Shown: piece by piece, positions 8,585 to 17,462 of the stretch | Layout of the letters: every line of letters starts with the position of its first letter | Position numbering within the stretch: the first letter of the stretch is position 1 | Source: Nostoc commune NIES-4072 | Lineage (GTDB): Bacteria > Cyanobacteriota > Cyanobacteriia > Cyanobacteriales > Nostocaceae | Direction of reading: 5' to 3' | Length of the DNA: 64,000 bases | Assembly: GCF_003113895.1 (NCBI RefSeq) | Contig: NZ_BDUD01000001.1 | Location: 5,514,516 to 5,578,515, forward strand | Made by a program: the position numbers and the translations under genes | The notes under the pieces: generated by a model | Databases searched by the model: none | What the model saw: only the letters and a program-made list of their open reading frames with translations | What the model was told of the DNA's origin: nothing

Positions 8585-9382
8585 AGTAGTGATACCAATT
8601 TGCTGGGCGCTTGATCAAGGGGCACGGAAGAGGACACAAAGACACGGAGAGTACTTTTCCCAAGCTTCCCGGCCTTCTTTCTGACTTTTCACGGCATCTA
8701 GAAAACCTCACTTCTATTTCTCTCTTTTAAAAGGAGAGACTTTGAATTTTCCTGCTTTAGGAAGCGGGAAAGGGACTAGGGGGTTAAATTTTTCGTGGGC
8801 TTTTCCATATAACCTGAATTGTCAGGTGTTGTTTCTCCTGCTTGAGGTCTTCTTTGATAAATTTACTATCACACCTGCCATAAGAGACAAGAGATTCTCT
8901 GATGCAGGAAATCAGTAATGGTTACAACTTAAGTGTTTTCACTGCCGTAGCAGCTTTAACCCAGACATCTCCTTTAGCGTAAGCTTTCAGAATTCGCATT
9001 GGGAAAATCACTGGAAAACAAAGTGTTTATGAACTTTTACAGACAAAATAGCATTTTACCTGTAAAATTTCTTCGATGGCATTTTATTGCTTCAGCAGTT
9101 CTAACTAGCTCGGCATCACTTAACACCAAGATAGTGACTTTGCCACTGTCTGTTCGCTCCTCACCACCCGTATCGAGCTTGAGTAGGGATACACTATTTT
9201 GTGCCCCTAAAACTCGCAAACTCGTCCCACAACTTCACAGGCGTGGGTAACTATTTCCTATTTACGCAATGGATATCTAGTCTAAGTAGCTTTATATATT
9301 ACTCACTTATCAGTAGCACTATATACTGGCTACAAGGATTGTAGACCCTACCCTAAGGCATTTTTTTAGCCATTCACTAACC
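8585..9382. other. 798-base gap with no convincing gene
   Basis: Short open frames here have no family resemblance. The segment GACTTTTCACGGCAT near 8682-8696 matches the end of the MITE-like element at 36375-36525. A hairpin-forming stretch lies near 8749-8772 (TTTCCTGC against GCGGGAAA). The right part is the upstream region of the padR gene. Confidence 0.6.
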
Positions 9383-9730
9383 ATGAAACTTGAGGATATA
9401 TATCAATTCTTTGAGAATCCTCCGCCAACTTACCTTTGTCAGGAAGTAGCAGTTTGTTACATACTGTCTGTTTTATTACAAGGTGAATCTTACGGAACCG
9501 AGTTGATTGAGCGATTAGAAACTGAATATCCAACCTATAGACTTTCGGATACCGTACTTTATAGTGCAATCAAATTTCTGGAAGATGAAAGGGCAATTAC
9601 TGGATATTGGAAGAAACTCGAAGGACGAGGACGCCCCAGGCGAATGTACCAAGTTTCTCCAGAATGGCACGTTCAAGCGCAGGATTTAGCTTTTCAATGG
9701 CTTGACTACATCAACAAGAGGACAAAGTAA
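9383..9730 (+). CDS. PadR family transcriptional regulator
   Basis: The 115-residue protein is a single winged helix domain of the PadR type, with ILSVLLQGESYGTELIERLE, the recognition region LSDTVLYSAIKFLEDERAI and the wing GRGRPRRMYQVS. PadR proteins are dimeric repressors, often released by small molecules. The cyanobacterial clock modifier Pex is a PadR-like protein, but this one is shorter and I cannot assign it. It is 52 bases upstream of the next gene and may share a transcript with it. Confidence 0.85.
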   Translation: MKLEDIYQFFENPPPTYLCQEVAVCYILSVLLQGESYGTELIERLETEYPTYRLSDTVLYSAIKFLEDERAITGYWKKLEGRGRPRRMYQVSPEWHVQAQDLAFQWLDYINKRTK

Positions 9731-9782
9731 CGAATAATTGATAATGAATAAGTCTCCTCCAGTCAAACAATAACAATTAGTT

Positions 9783-10313
9783 ATGGATACTGCTATTTTG
9801 CCATCTACGTTCCTGCTAACCTTGTTGTTATCAGTTGGGCTGTTTTTCTTTATTCGTGCCTCGACTAAAGACCGCATAGAAACAGCACAACTGGTATCTG
9901 AGCAAGACGAAGCTGCTTTAATGTCTCAATTAAAAGAGTATTTTCGTTCGCGGTCTTACCGAGTAGCACAGGTAGACCGAGAACAAAACCAAGTGACTTT
10001 TGAAGGTAATGTTCGCCCCAGTTGGTTTTTAGCTATATTTTTAACTCTGCTGGCAGCGACTGGTATTGTTTCTCTATTACTAGTCGTGTACCTGCTTTTT
10101 CCTAATTTCAGTACCTTTGTTCTGCCTATGGTACTGCTGTCGCCTTTGAGTGGTCTATTTTATTGGAAAAAATCTGGAAGACTTGAGAAGGTGTCGCTCA
10201 AAGTAGAAACAACTCAGAGCGAACAAACCTCCTCAAGTAAAATCACTGTAGTCGCCCATCGAGATGAACTGGGCGAGTTACAGAGGATTCTACAGCTCAA
10301 GGCTGCTGAATAA
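9783..10313 (+). CDS. Cofactor assembly of complex C subunit B (CCB-type) protein
   Basis: The 176-residue protein has an N-terminal membrane helix (residues 7-25), a soluble stretch, a pair of helices at about 80-125 (FLAIFLTLLAATGIVSLLL and the following segment) and a soluble C-terminus. This layout fits the CCB2/CCB4-like family, which in chloroplasts helps attach heme c-prime to cytochrome b6 of the b6f complex. Assignment is by overall resemblance, since few catalytic residues are known in the family. Confidence 0.7.
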   Translation: MDTAILPSTFLLTLLLSVGLFFFIRASTKDRIETAQLVSEQDEAALMSQLKEYFRSRSYRVAQVDREQNQVTFEGNVRPSWFLAIFLTLLAATGIVSLLLVVYLLFPNFSTFVLPMVLLSPLSGLFYWKKSGRLEKVSLKVETTQSEQTSSSKITVVAHRDELGELQRILQLKAAE

Positions 10314-10760
10314 TTGTTGGTTTTTATGACCATCTCTTAACTATGATATGCAGACTTCTGATCTGACCTACTCTTTAGGCACTGGAAAGTAGGAAGGAGC
10401 AAATTAAGACTTCTGCTTTGTCAATTTTCCCCACGACAAAAGTAGTGGGGAAAAATTTAAATTCATTAACTTAAATTTGTTGACAGAGCAAGGTTTAACA
10501 ATTTACGGCATAAAACCCAACTTCACTAGCGCTTTTGGAGGCGCTTGGCTCTATACCCACTCCCTGCATCTTCAAAATAGTATCAATCCATGCAATCTAG
10601 CGTGGTTTGACACAAGTTGATATTCCAACTACCTGGACTAGCCTTAAAGAGCAAATCAGCTCCAAACTAAAAAAAAATTAAATTTTGCATAAACTTAGCA
10701 ATTTTGCCAGTTAATGATAGTTAGGAGCCACATTCAATGCCTAAGATGACTGTTTATGGT
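10314..10760. other. 447-base gap; hairpin at 10423-10457
   Basis: No open frame is convincing. An inverted repeat pairs AATTTTCCCCAC (10423-10434) with GTGGGGAAAAATT (10445-10457) and could end transcription from the CCB gene about 110 bases upstream. A second weak stem (AGCGC against GCGCT) lies near 10528-10545. Confidence 0.5.
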
Positions 10761-11078
10761 TCACCGACTAGCTAAAGCAAGAGGTTCTTGACCTGGCGAA
10801 GGTTCTAACACCCTCAAGCTAGGAAACAAGAAATGGTTTTCCTCTACGTATTGAGCACCAAAGAGTCCCTTTTCTGCCCAGAAATAACGGTCTGTGGTGT
10901 GTTCATTTCGCTTTACGAGTAGCAACGCAGGTGGCAAAATACCTTCAGCTTGAATGAATCTTCTCGCTGCTGTCACAGGTTTTTCTTCGCCACTTTCGAT
11001 GCTATATTGAGGCACATGTTCCAAAATTCGCCGTCCTTCCTGACGACGACGACTTTTCCTTTTGCGTCTCCTTGCCAA
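10761..11078 (-). CDS. DUF3155 family protein, TTG start
   Basis: I call a TTG start at 11078, giving 105 residues that open with ARRRKRKSRRRQEGRR after the initiator. An AGGAGG lies 8 bases upstream (11087-11092), the family members I recall begin at this basic motif, and the 20 extra residues from the ATG at 11138 do not look conserved. The protein has a strongly basic N-terminus and the DUF3155 core VPQYSIESGEEKPVTAAR, then FFWAEKGLFGAQYVEE-like sequence. Function is unknown; the basic tail suggests nucleic acid binding, which is inference. Confidence 0.85.
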   Translation of the reverse strand: MARRRKRKSRRRQEGRRILEHVPQYSIESGEEKPVTAARRFIQAEGILPPALLLVKRNEHTTDRYFWAEKGLFGAQYVEENHFLFPSLRVLEPSPGQEPLALASR

Positions 11079-11086
11079 TCTATTGT

Positions 11087-11092
11087 CCTCCT
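11087..11092 (-). promoter_or_regulatory. Strong ribosome binding site deciding a TTG start
   Basis: On the minus strand AGGAGG stands 8 bases before TTG at 11078. It lies inside the longer reading frame that starts at the ATG at 11138, which argues that the TTG is the true start of the DUF3155 gene. Confidence 0.8.
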
Positions 11093-11363
11093 CTTTCAAG
11101 CTATAGATTGTAGTGATAGCTACAAAATCAGTCGTCATTATATAGGTTCTAGTTCAAAATATCAATAGTTTTTAACCTTTTAATTTAAGAAAATTAATAT
11201 CTTTGGAGATAGGGAAAACAAAATAACCTAAGGATATAATCCCTTGGTACAAACCTTTCATGTAGAAGATTTTAGTTAAGCTTTATTAAATAGGTGAGGT
11301 AAAAACTAAGTATCTTTTCTTTATCATGCCTCAAAATCTGTAATCTTGAGCAAAAGCTAAAAA

Positions 11364-12710
11364 ATGTTAATGTCTGCCAGTTCCGATTTTCTTGCTTTAT
11401 GTCGAGAGCAAATAGCGCTACTAACCCAAGGGCTGGGAGCAACTTTAAGTATTGTGTACCTGACGCAAGAATTGGTAGAGACTCCTTCGGGTGAGGCCAA
11501 ACTGATTCCTGTAGTAATCTACCCCGAAACAGCATTATTACCAGCAGGGGAAGAGACTGCTGAAGCGACAGTACACAAACAACTTCAAGTTGGAAATGTG
11601 TTTATATTACCCAATCAACAGAGAAGGTTATTGACAGCAGGATCAGAATCTCCAACCTCGTCACCGGAGTCTGAGATCCCAGATGCGTCTCAACCGCATC
11701 TAAAAGAGGAATATTTATTTAGTGGTAACCAAATTGTTTTACCTCTGGTTTATGAGGGTGTGATGATGGGGTTATTAGTGACGGGTAGGGAAGATCGGGG
11801 ATGGAATGAACACGAAGAAAGTCAGATTCAACGCATAGCCCAAACACTGGCGATCGCTTGTATTTTAGATCAACGGCGAGCATGGTTTGAGCAGCAGTTA
11901 CATGAGCAACAAGTTCTTCAAGAAAAACAGCGAGATTTGCTAGATAATCTGTTGCATCAGTTTCGTAACCCATTAACAGCATTGCGGACTTTTGGTAAAC
12001 TGCTATTGAAAAGGCTCAGACCAGCAGACACAAACCGAAATGTGGCAAATAGTATTGTGCGGGAAAGCGATCGCCTCCAAGAATTGCTGCAACAATTTGA
12101 TCAAGTAATTGATTTGACAGAGGCAGATTTAGCACCACTACATCTTCCTGAAGAAGTATTTGTAGAAGCAACTATTCAAAAAGATGCTAAACCGCCGCTA
12201 TTATTGCCGGGAACAGGAGATAAAGCAGTTGACTGCTCTTTAGCAGATATATTAGAACCATTATTAATATCAGCCAAAGCGATCGCCCAAGAGCGAAAGC
12301 TAAAACTAATAACTGAAATACAACAGAATTCACCCCTAGTACGTGCCAACGTCAAAGCATTACGAGAGGTATTAACTAACATTATTGATAATGCTTTGAA
12401 ATACACTCCCACTGGTGGCAAAATTTTAATTCAGGCGGGGCAAGAAAAGGCTAATTTTCAGGGAATTGTCATTAGTGACAACGGGCCTGGCATTCCGCCC
12501 CAAGATTTAGAACATCTTGGAGAACGGCATTATCGGGGTGTACAAGCGCAAACAGAAATCCCCGGTACTGGTTTGGGGTTAGCGATCGCAAAACAATTAA
12601 TAGAGCAAATGCAGGGCGAAATCGAGGTTTTCAGCCCTGCAATCAACTCTAAGATAACTTCAACCGATGCACCGGGAACTACGTTTATTATTTGGTTACC
12701 GGAAGTTTAG
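11364..12710 (+). CDS. GAF-domain sensor histidine kinase, Hik2/CSK-like
   Basis: The 448-residue soluble kinase has an N-terminal GAF-like domain (about 1-170), a dimerisation helix with the phospho-acceptor His198 in LLHQFRNPLTALRTFGKLL, and a complete ATPase domain with N box (NIIDNALKYTP), G1 (DNGPGIPP) and G2 (GTGLGLAIAKQL). No membrane segment is seen. Domain order, size and H-box resemble the Hik2/chloroplast sensor kinase family, which senses plastoquinone redox state through an N-terminal cysteine-bound cluster; Cys13 here could be the counterpart. No response regulator gene is adjacent. The kinase call is firm, the Hik2 orthology is inferred. Confidence 0.93.
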   Translation: MLMSASSDFLALCREQIALLTQGLGATLSIVYLTQELVETPSGEAKLIPVVIYPETALLPAGEETAEATVHKQLQVGNVFILPNQQRRLLTAGSESPTSSPESEIPDASQPHLKEEYLFSGNQIVLPLVYEGVMMGLLVTGREDRGWNEHEESQIQRIAQTLAIACILDQRRAWFEQQLHEQQVLQEKQRDLLDNLLHQFRNPLTALRTFGKLLLKRLRPADTNRNVANSIVRESDRLQELLQQFDQVIDLTEADLAPLHLPEEVFVEATIQKDAKPPLLLPGTGDKAVDCSLADILEPLLISAKAIAQERKLKLITEIQQNSPLVRANVKALREVLTNIIDNALKYTPTGGKILIQAGQEKANFQGIVISDNGPGIPPQDLEHLGERHYRGVQAQTEIPGTGLGLAIAKQLIEQMQGEIEVFSPAINSKITSTDAPGTTFIIWLPEV

Positions 12711-12711
12711 G

Positions 12712-12764
12712 ATTTGTCATTTGTCCTTTGTAAATACTAATGACTAATGACCAATGACCAATGA
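12712..12764. repeat. AATGACTAATGACC tandem repeats between convergent genes
   Basis: CATTTGTC and AATGAC(C/T)A units of the STRR type fill the 54-base gap between the kinase gene and the convergent SLH gene. Confidence 0.8.
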
Positions 12765-14006
12765 CTATTTGAGCGAGACTAGTAAATTTTGATTGATAGT
12801 CATTTGTAAATCGGTATCTGGGTCAATGGCGATTAAGTCAACACTATTTTTGCCGAAGAACAGACCAACCAACGCACCGATACCAGCACCACCCAAGACT
12901 TCTTCTGTAGCAATGGCGCGATCGCCTGTGACGGCAGATACCGCAGTTGCTGCACCTGCGCCCAATACAGTATCTTTGAGAATTGAACCAATACTAGTAC
13001 CCTTCTTGACGGTTTCAGTTTTGGTAATCACGTCTGAAGTAGCGTTAAGCTGATACTCCTGACCATTGGTCAAAACCAGTTTCTCGGCAACGAATTGAGA
13101 ACCACCTGTAGCAGGTTTGAGTTGACCAATAACTTGACTACCAGCCGGAATTACTACAGAACCTTCTTGCGTAACCACGTTTTGGGATACTGTTAATGTC
13201 AAAGGCGCTGTTTCATCCTTTGTAACCAGAATTTTTTCTGCCTTGTCATACTTCACGGGGATAGCAGTCCCTTGAGGAATTGTCACAGCTATAGGTGTTG
13301 GGGTAGTAGAACCGATAGCCACAACATAAGGCGAGTTAATTGCTGAGGCTTGATTAGAACTAACCAATGCTTGGTAGATAAAAGCTGCTACCTGGGCGCG
13401 AGTGGCGGTTGCAGTTGGATTTAAGAACTTCACATTAGGATAGTTCACCACAATTTGCTTTTGGGTTGCTGCTGCGATCGGGCTACGGGCATAGCTAGCG
13501 ATGTTAGAAGCATCGTTGAAGTATTGCAAAGTACTTTCGGTATTGCCGCTAGGAGTATATTCCAGACCATTAGCGAGGGAAACTAAAACCTGCTGGCGGG
13601 GAATAGCTTGGTTAGGCTCAAAACGATTTCCAGGATAACCAGATAAGAAACCAATGGTATAGGCTTGTTGAATGGCATTGGATGCCCAATAGTTGCTGGG
13701 CACATCAGCAAAATTGATTGCTTGCCGTTGCGCTGGTTTTTGGAAAGCTTTGTTGACCATAGCGGCAAATTGAGCGCGTGTCACTGCTTCTTCAGGGCGG
13801 AAACTACCATCAGGAAATCCGGCAATTACACCTCGCTGTGACAATTCTTGAATAAATTGTGCTGCCCAATAATTAGATGAAACATCAGAAAAAGTAGTTT
13901 GAGCAAAAGATGGTGAAGCTGCAATGAAAGGCGCTACAGTACCGACTGTGACGCTTAAAGCCATGAGTGCTGCTGTTCCAGATTGCAAACTATTTAAAGT
14001 AAACAT
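12765..14006 (-). CDS. Exported protein: SLH domains plus C-terminal Gly-zipper domain
   Basis: The 413-residue protein has a signal peptide (about 1-36, ending in SPSFAQ), three SLH domains (about 38-92, 97-150, 155-215; e.g. FSDVSSNYWAAQFI, GFPDGSFRPEEAVTRAQFAA) and a C-terminal domain (about 225-413) with beta-rich sequence, an IPAGSQVIGQL motif and a glycine-rich hydrophobic stretch (VLGGAGIGALVGLFFG). SLH domains attach proteins to cell-wall polymers. The C-terminal domain is homologous to the whole mature protein encoded at 16746-17462, and the SLH part to the C-terminus of the protein at 14392-16473. Role of the C-terminal domain is unknown. Confidence 0.88.
   Translation of the reverse strand: MFTLNSLQSGTAALMALSVTVGTVAPFIAASPSFAQTTFSDVSSNYWAAQFIQELSQRGVIAGFPDGSFRPEEAVTRAQFAAMVNKAFQKPAQRQAINFADVPSNYWASNAIQQAYTIGFLSGYPGNRFEPNQAIPRQQVLVSLANGLEYTPSGNTESTLQYFNDASNIASYARSPIAAATQKQIVVNYPNVKFLNPTATATRAQVAAFIYQALVSSNQASAINSPYVVAIGSTTPTPIAVTIPQGTAIPVKYDKAEKILVTKDETAPLTLTVSQNVVTQEGSVVIPAGSQVIGQLKPATGGSQFVAEKLVLTNGQEYQLNATSDVITKTETVKKGTSIGSILKDTVLGAGAATAVSAVTGDRAIATEEVLGGAGIGALVGLFFGKNSVDLIAIDPDTDLQMTINQNLLVSLK
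13324..13894. repeat. SLH-coding duplicated segment, copy 1
   Basis: This segment aligns to 14414-14984 at a constant offset of 1090 bases without any gap I can see and with few substitutions. It encodes the SLH region of the 12765-14006 gene. Confidence 0.9.
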
Positions 14007-14391
14007 TAATTTTTAATCCCGGTACAATTAGTTTTTTTACTGTTAATTAATTAGACCTTTGCTCAAGTATTAGGTTCCCAATAATTTCTGCTTTTTGGAA
14101 AACCCATTACTTTCGACATACAAGGTAATCAGATAGTTAAAATTAGAAAATATCTGCCAACAGAGCTAGCAGGAGGTAATAGTGAAATTAGCCCATTACT
14201 GATTAATGCTATTAAATAAGTATTTTAGAAAATATGAATATTGAGTGAGACGATACAGAGATGAAATAGTTGCTGAAAAATAGATTTTTTAGGTTTAAAA
14301 ATGAAGGCGATCGCCCACTATAGTTAAAGTGGCGATCGCCTATCAGAGGTGATTAAAGTTAGGACTTGAATTGAGTTACGACATCAAGCAG
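14007..14391. other. 385-base gap with a duplicated non-coding segment
   Basis: No gene. The part from 14211 to the SLH gene end is homologous to 16574-16764 (offset about 2363 bases) and includes a HIP1-based hairpin at 14306-14340. The right part is otherwise AT-rich. The left part should hold the promoter of the 12765-14006 gene. Confidence 0.7.
14306..14340 (-). terminator. Hairpin of two GGCGATCGCC arms after the beta-helix gene
   Basis: GGCGATCGCC at 14306-14315 pairs with the same palindrome at 14331-14340; on the minus strand the stem is followed by a T-rich stretch. It lies about 50 bases past the stop of the 14392-16473 gene. Confidence 0.6.
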
Positions 14392-16473
14392 TTAATTCCT
14401 GGGGTTTGACACGACATAAGGCGAGTTAATTGCTGGGGCTTGATTAGAACTAACCAATGCTTGGTAGATAAAAGCTGCTACCTGGGCGCGAGTAGCAGTT
14501 GCGGTTGGATTTAGGGACTTCACATTAGGATAGTTCACCACAATTTGTTTTTCAGTTGCTGCTGCGATCGGGCTACGGGCGTAGCTAGCGATATTAGAGG
14601 CATCATTGAAATACCTCAGAGTACTTTCGGTATTTCCACCAGAAGTATATCCCAGACCGTTGGCGAGGGACACCAAAACCTGCTGGCGGGGAATAGCCTG
14701 GTTAGGCCCAAAGCGATTACCAGGATATCCTGCTAAGAAACCAATGCTATAGGCTTTCCCAATGGCACTGGATGCCCAGTAGTTGCTGGGCACATCAGAA
14801 AATTTGATCGCCTGTCGTTGCTGTGATTTTCGGAAAGCTTTATCGACCATAGCCGCAAATTGAGCGCGTGTCACAGGTTCATCAGGGCGGAAAGTACCAT
14901 CAGGAAATCCAGCAATTACACCTCGCTGTGACAATTGTTGAATAAATTGTGCCGCCCAATAGTTAGATGAAACATCAGAAAAAGCAGTAGTTTGAGCCGA
15001 AGGTGAAGCAGGAGTTTGAGCCAAAGATGTCGAGGAGCATCCCGCTTGGATAGGTTTGCTTTGCAAAGTATAAGTCATTGGCTCACAAACTAAACTTACC
15101 GACTTAGACTCTACATTATTCCGCGTTGGCGGATTTTGTCTATCTAACTTTGATTTCCAATTACTAGATATTTTTTCAATAGTGGGATGCTTACTTAAAA
15201 ACTCTGAGTCTGCAACAACATCGTTAGGTCCTTTGACATTTATCTTAGAACTATTGAGGTAGATATTATAGTCATAAGTAACATTTTGAGTATTGTAATT
15301 ACTGTTAATAACCTTGCCAGGATACGCATAGAGAATGTTTCTTAAAATTTTGACATCAGATGACTTATTAGCAAATATTTGCCCATTTTCAATTTCTGGA
15401 CTCTGATTATTTAAAATAGCAGTATTATTTACAATATCAACATGATCGCTTAAAAATGAATGAATACCGGAACCACCATTATTAAATGAAAGATTGTTTT
15501 TAACTAAAGTACGTCCTATATATGGACTCATTTTTATTTTCTTCTCATCATTTCTCGAACTATCGATAATGATGCCATTACCGTCTGTAATCATTCCAAC
15601 TGCAATCCAAGGGATGTACATGCGATTGTTGTAACTCTTGTTGTTGGTAATGAACATCTTGTATCCCCGGTTATTGTCAGAATTCCAATTGTTCAACAAT
15701 GAAATGCCACTGTTACCATAAACGCTATACCAAGCATTATTGAATACCACGTTATTATCTATTGTCACATAGTCAGATTGAATCGCTGAAATACCTCCTC
15801 CTCCACAGTCATGCACTTTGTTATTCACAATACGGATGTGATGAATACGACCATTGTTTCGTCCGTCAATGTTGATGCAGTTTCCATTAGTCAGTGGGTT
15901 TACTTTGTTTGTTTTCTGACTCATTGCATAATCAAGGGTGATATTAGCATTGTTCCCTATAACCTCCAGGCCGTTGATCTCAATATATGAAGCTCCATTT
16001 GAAATCAAAATACCATTCCATGTATTGTGCTGAATTTTTGGGGAATGCCCAGGATATGCTTTATACCTAATCCATGCATTTGCTTTTCCAGAACGTTTAA
16101 TATTTACTACACTCCCAGCTTTGGCCATATTTTTGTATACGCCGTTCATAATCAATACTGTATCGCCAGGGTTGGTAAGGTCTGCTGCCTTTTGAATTGT
16201 CCTAAAGGCGGATGAAGTAGAAAGCCCGTTATTTTTGTCGTTTCCACTACCACTAACATAGTATGTTTTCGGTTTTGAATTCGCGCTAATTAGCTGGCGG
16301 CTAGATAGGCTCATTTCCTTATTAGTGGATACTTGATCTTGATGGGTGTTTGGAACTAAAAATTCTTTTATCCTTTCTCCCTGACTTAAAAGACCTAATA
16401 CTACGGGAATTGCAAGACATGTGCCTATACCGAAACCTCGAATTTCCACAAGCAAAAGCTCCTTTATTGCCAC
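14392..16473 (-). CDS. Right-handed beta-helix protein with C-terminal SLH domains
   Basis: The 693-residue protein has an N-terminal membrane anchor or signal (about 13-31), a parallel beta-helix (about 70-430) opening with TYYVSGSGNDKNNGLS and FRTIQKAADLTNPGDTVLI and continuing with Asn-rich coils (INGLEVIGNNANI, IVNNKVHDCGGGG, VKNNLSFNNGGSG), and three SLH domains (about 490-675). Beta-helix folds of this type are found in polysaccharide lyases and epimerases; which activity, if any, is not clear. The SLH part is nearly identical at DNA level to the neighbouring gene, and the protein ends a few residues after that homology, at NPRN. Confidence 0.88.
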   Translation of the reverse strand: MAIKELLLVEIRGFGIGTCLAIPVVLGLLSQGERIKEFLVPNTHQDQVSTNKEMSLSSRQLISANSKPKTYYVSGSGNDKNNGLSTSSAFRTIQKAADLTNPGDTVLIMNGVYKNMAKAGSVVNIKRSGKANAWIRYKAYPGHSPKIQHNTWNGILISNGASYIEINGLEVIGNNANITLDYAMSQKTNKVNPLTNGNCINIDGRNNGRIHHIRIVNNKVHDCGGGGISAIQSDYVTIDNNVVFNNAWYSVYGNSGISLLNNWNSDNNRGYKMFITNNKSYNNRMYIPWIAVGMITDGNGIIIDSSRNDEKKIKMSPYIGRTLVKNNLSFNNGGSGIHSFLSDHVDIVNNTAILNNQSPEIENGQIFANKSSDVKILRNILYAYPGKVINSNYNTQNVTYDYNIYLNSSKINVKGPNDVVADSEFLSKHPTIEKISSNWKSKLDRQNPPTRNNVESKSVSLVCEPMTYTLQSKPIQAGCSSTSLAQTPASPSAQTTAFSDVSSNYWAAQFIQQLSQRGVIAGFPDGTFRPDEPVTRAQFAAMVDKAFRKSQQRQAIKFSDVPSNYWASSAIGKAYSIGFLAGYPGNRFGPNQAIPRQQVLVSLANGLGYTSGGNTESTLRYFNDASNIASYARSPIAAATEKQIVVNYPNVKSLNPTATATRAQVAAFIYQALVSSNQAPAINSPYVVSNPRN
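14414..14984. repeat. SLH-coding duplicated segment, copy 2
   Basis: Partner of 13324-13894. It encodes the C-terminal SLH domains of the beta-helix protein. Confidence 0.9.
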
Positions 16474-16669
16474 CCACTATTTAACAAAAATATCAGGATA
16501 TTACGTAATTTTGAATACTCTTTTGGATAGAGAAGAAAATAGAGCCGATTTTCCTAACTCTCTACACAGTACAATTAAATAAGTATATTAATAAATATTG
16601 ATAATGATTAAGACGATATAAAGGTAGAATGGTTGCTGTTAAATATATGTTTTTGCTATTAAAATTGAA

Positions 16670-16704
16670 GGCGATCGCCACTTTAAATGTATTGTGCGAT
16701 CGCC
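16670..16704 (-). terminator. Hairpin of HIP1 arms after the Gly-zipper gene
   Basis: GGCGATCGCC (16670-16679) pairs with GCGATCGCC (16696-16704), about 40 bases past the stop of the 16746-17462 gene. On the minus strand it is followed by a T-rich run. It is the homologue of the hairpin at 14306-14340. Confidence 0.6.
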
Positions 16705-16745
16705 TATTAGGGGTGATTAAAGTCACGAGTTAAATTAAGTTAAAT

Positions 16746-17462
16746 CTAGTAGCGGGATTGTGGTACTAAATTCAAGTTAGAATTCAGTGTAAGCTTCAAA
16801 TCCTGTGCGGGTCTAAGAACAAAGGCACTTCCTTGTTTTTTCCTCAAAAGCACACTTGCTCCCGCACCCGCAGCCCCACCGAGAACAGGTTTTAAATCGT
16901 CAATTTTGCGGTTACCAGTTACTAGTGAACCTAAAAGACCAGCACCAGCACCAATAGCTGCATCAGTTAAAACCTGACCTGTGCTGGGCCCCTGTGAAAC
17001 TTTTTGAGTTGTGGTATATGTCCGAGAACTTGCATTAATTGGCTGACGCTGACCATTAGAAAATTCTAATTCTTGAGCTACAAACCGCACGCCTTTCCCT
17101 TGATTATCATCTGTAGTTCTTGAATAATAACTATCTAAATCAACAGATTCTAATCGTCCATTTACTTTAGTCCCGGCGGGAATCAAGACATTTCTATTTC
17201 TGTCAATAATGTCATTCGCTATTCTCAAGGTTAGAGATTTACTTTCCCCAGGAGCAATAGTGATTGTCTCTTTCTCGTAGGTAACAGGTAAAGCAACCCC
17301 AGAAGGAATAGTAACGTTTCCATATTGCCCAACTCTGTCTTGCCCAATTCTGTATTGTGCATTAGCAGGAGCTAAAGTTAACAGTGGGGCAGTGACGCTT
17401 GCAGTAACGGCTATTGCCATGAGCGCAGCAGTTCCAGATTTCCATTGATGTAGGCAAGTCAT
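16746..17462 (-). CDS. Exported Gly-zipper protein, no SLH domain
   Basis: The 238-residue protein has a signal peptide (WKSGTAALMAIAVTASVTAP, cleavage near LAPANAQ) very like that of the 12765-14006 gene, then a domain with VTIPSGVALPVTYEKE, VLIPAGTKVNGRLES and a Gly/Ala-rich hydrophobic stretch (AAIGAGAGLLGSLVTGN, VLGGAAGAGASVLL). It matches residues 225-413 of the SLH protein throughout. I do not know a function; similar sequences are sometimes loosely labelled conjugal-transfer TrbI-like, which I would not adopt. Confidence 0.75.
   Translation of the reverse strand: MTCLHQWKSGTAALMAIAVTASVTAPLLTLAPANAQYRIGQDRVGQYGNVTIPSGVALPVTYEKETITIAPGESKSLTLRIANDIIDRNRNVLIPAGTKVNGRLESVDLDSYYSRTTDDNQGKGVRFVAQELEFSNGQRQPINASSRTYTTTQKVSQGPSTGQVLTDAAIGAGAGLLGSLVTGNRKIDDLKPVLGGAAGAGASVLLRKKQGSAFVLRPAQDLKLTLNSNLNLVPQSRY

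Noticed and set aside
8999..9250. 83-codon plus-strand frame in the 8.6-9.4 kb gap
   Set aside because: No family resemblance, no clear ribosome binding site, and an antisense frame of similar size overlaps it.
16746..17462. Conjugal transfer TrbI-like label
   Set aside because: Only a weak compositional likeness; there are no other conjugation genes nearby.
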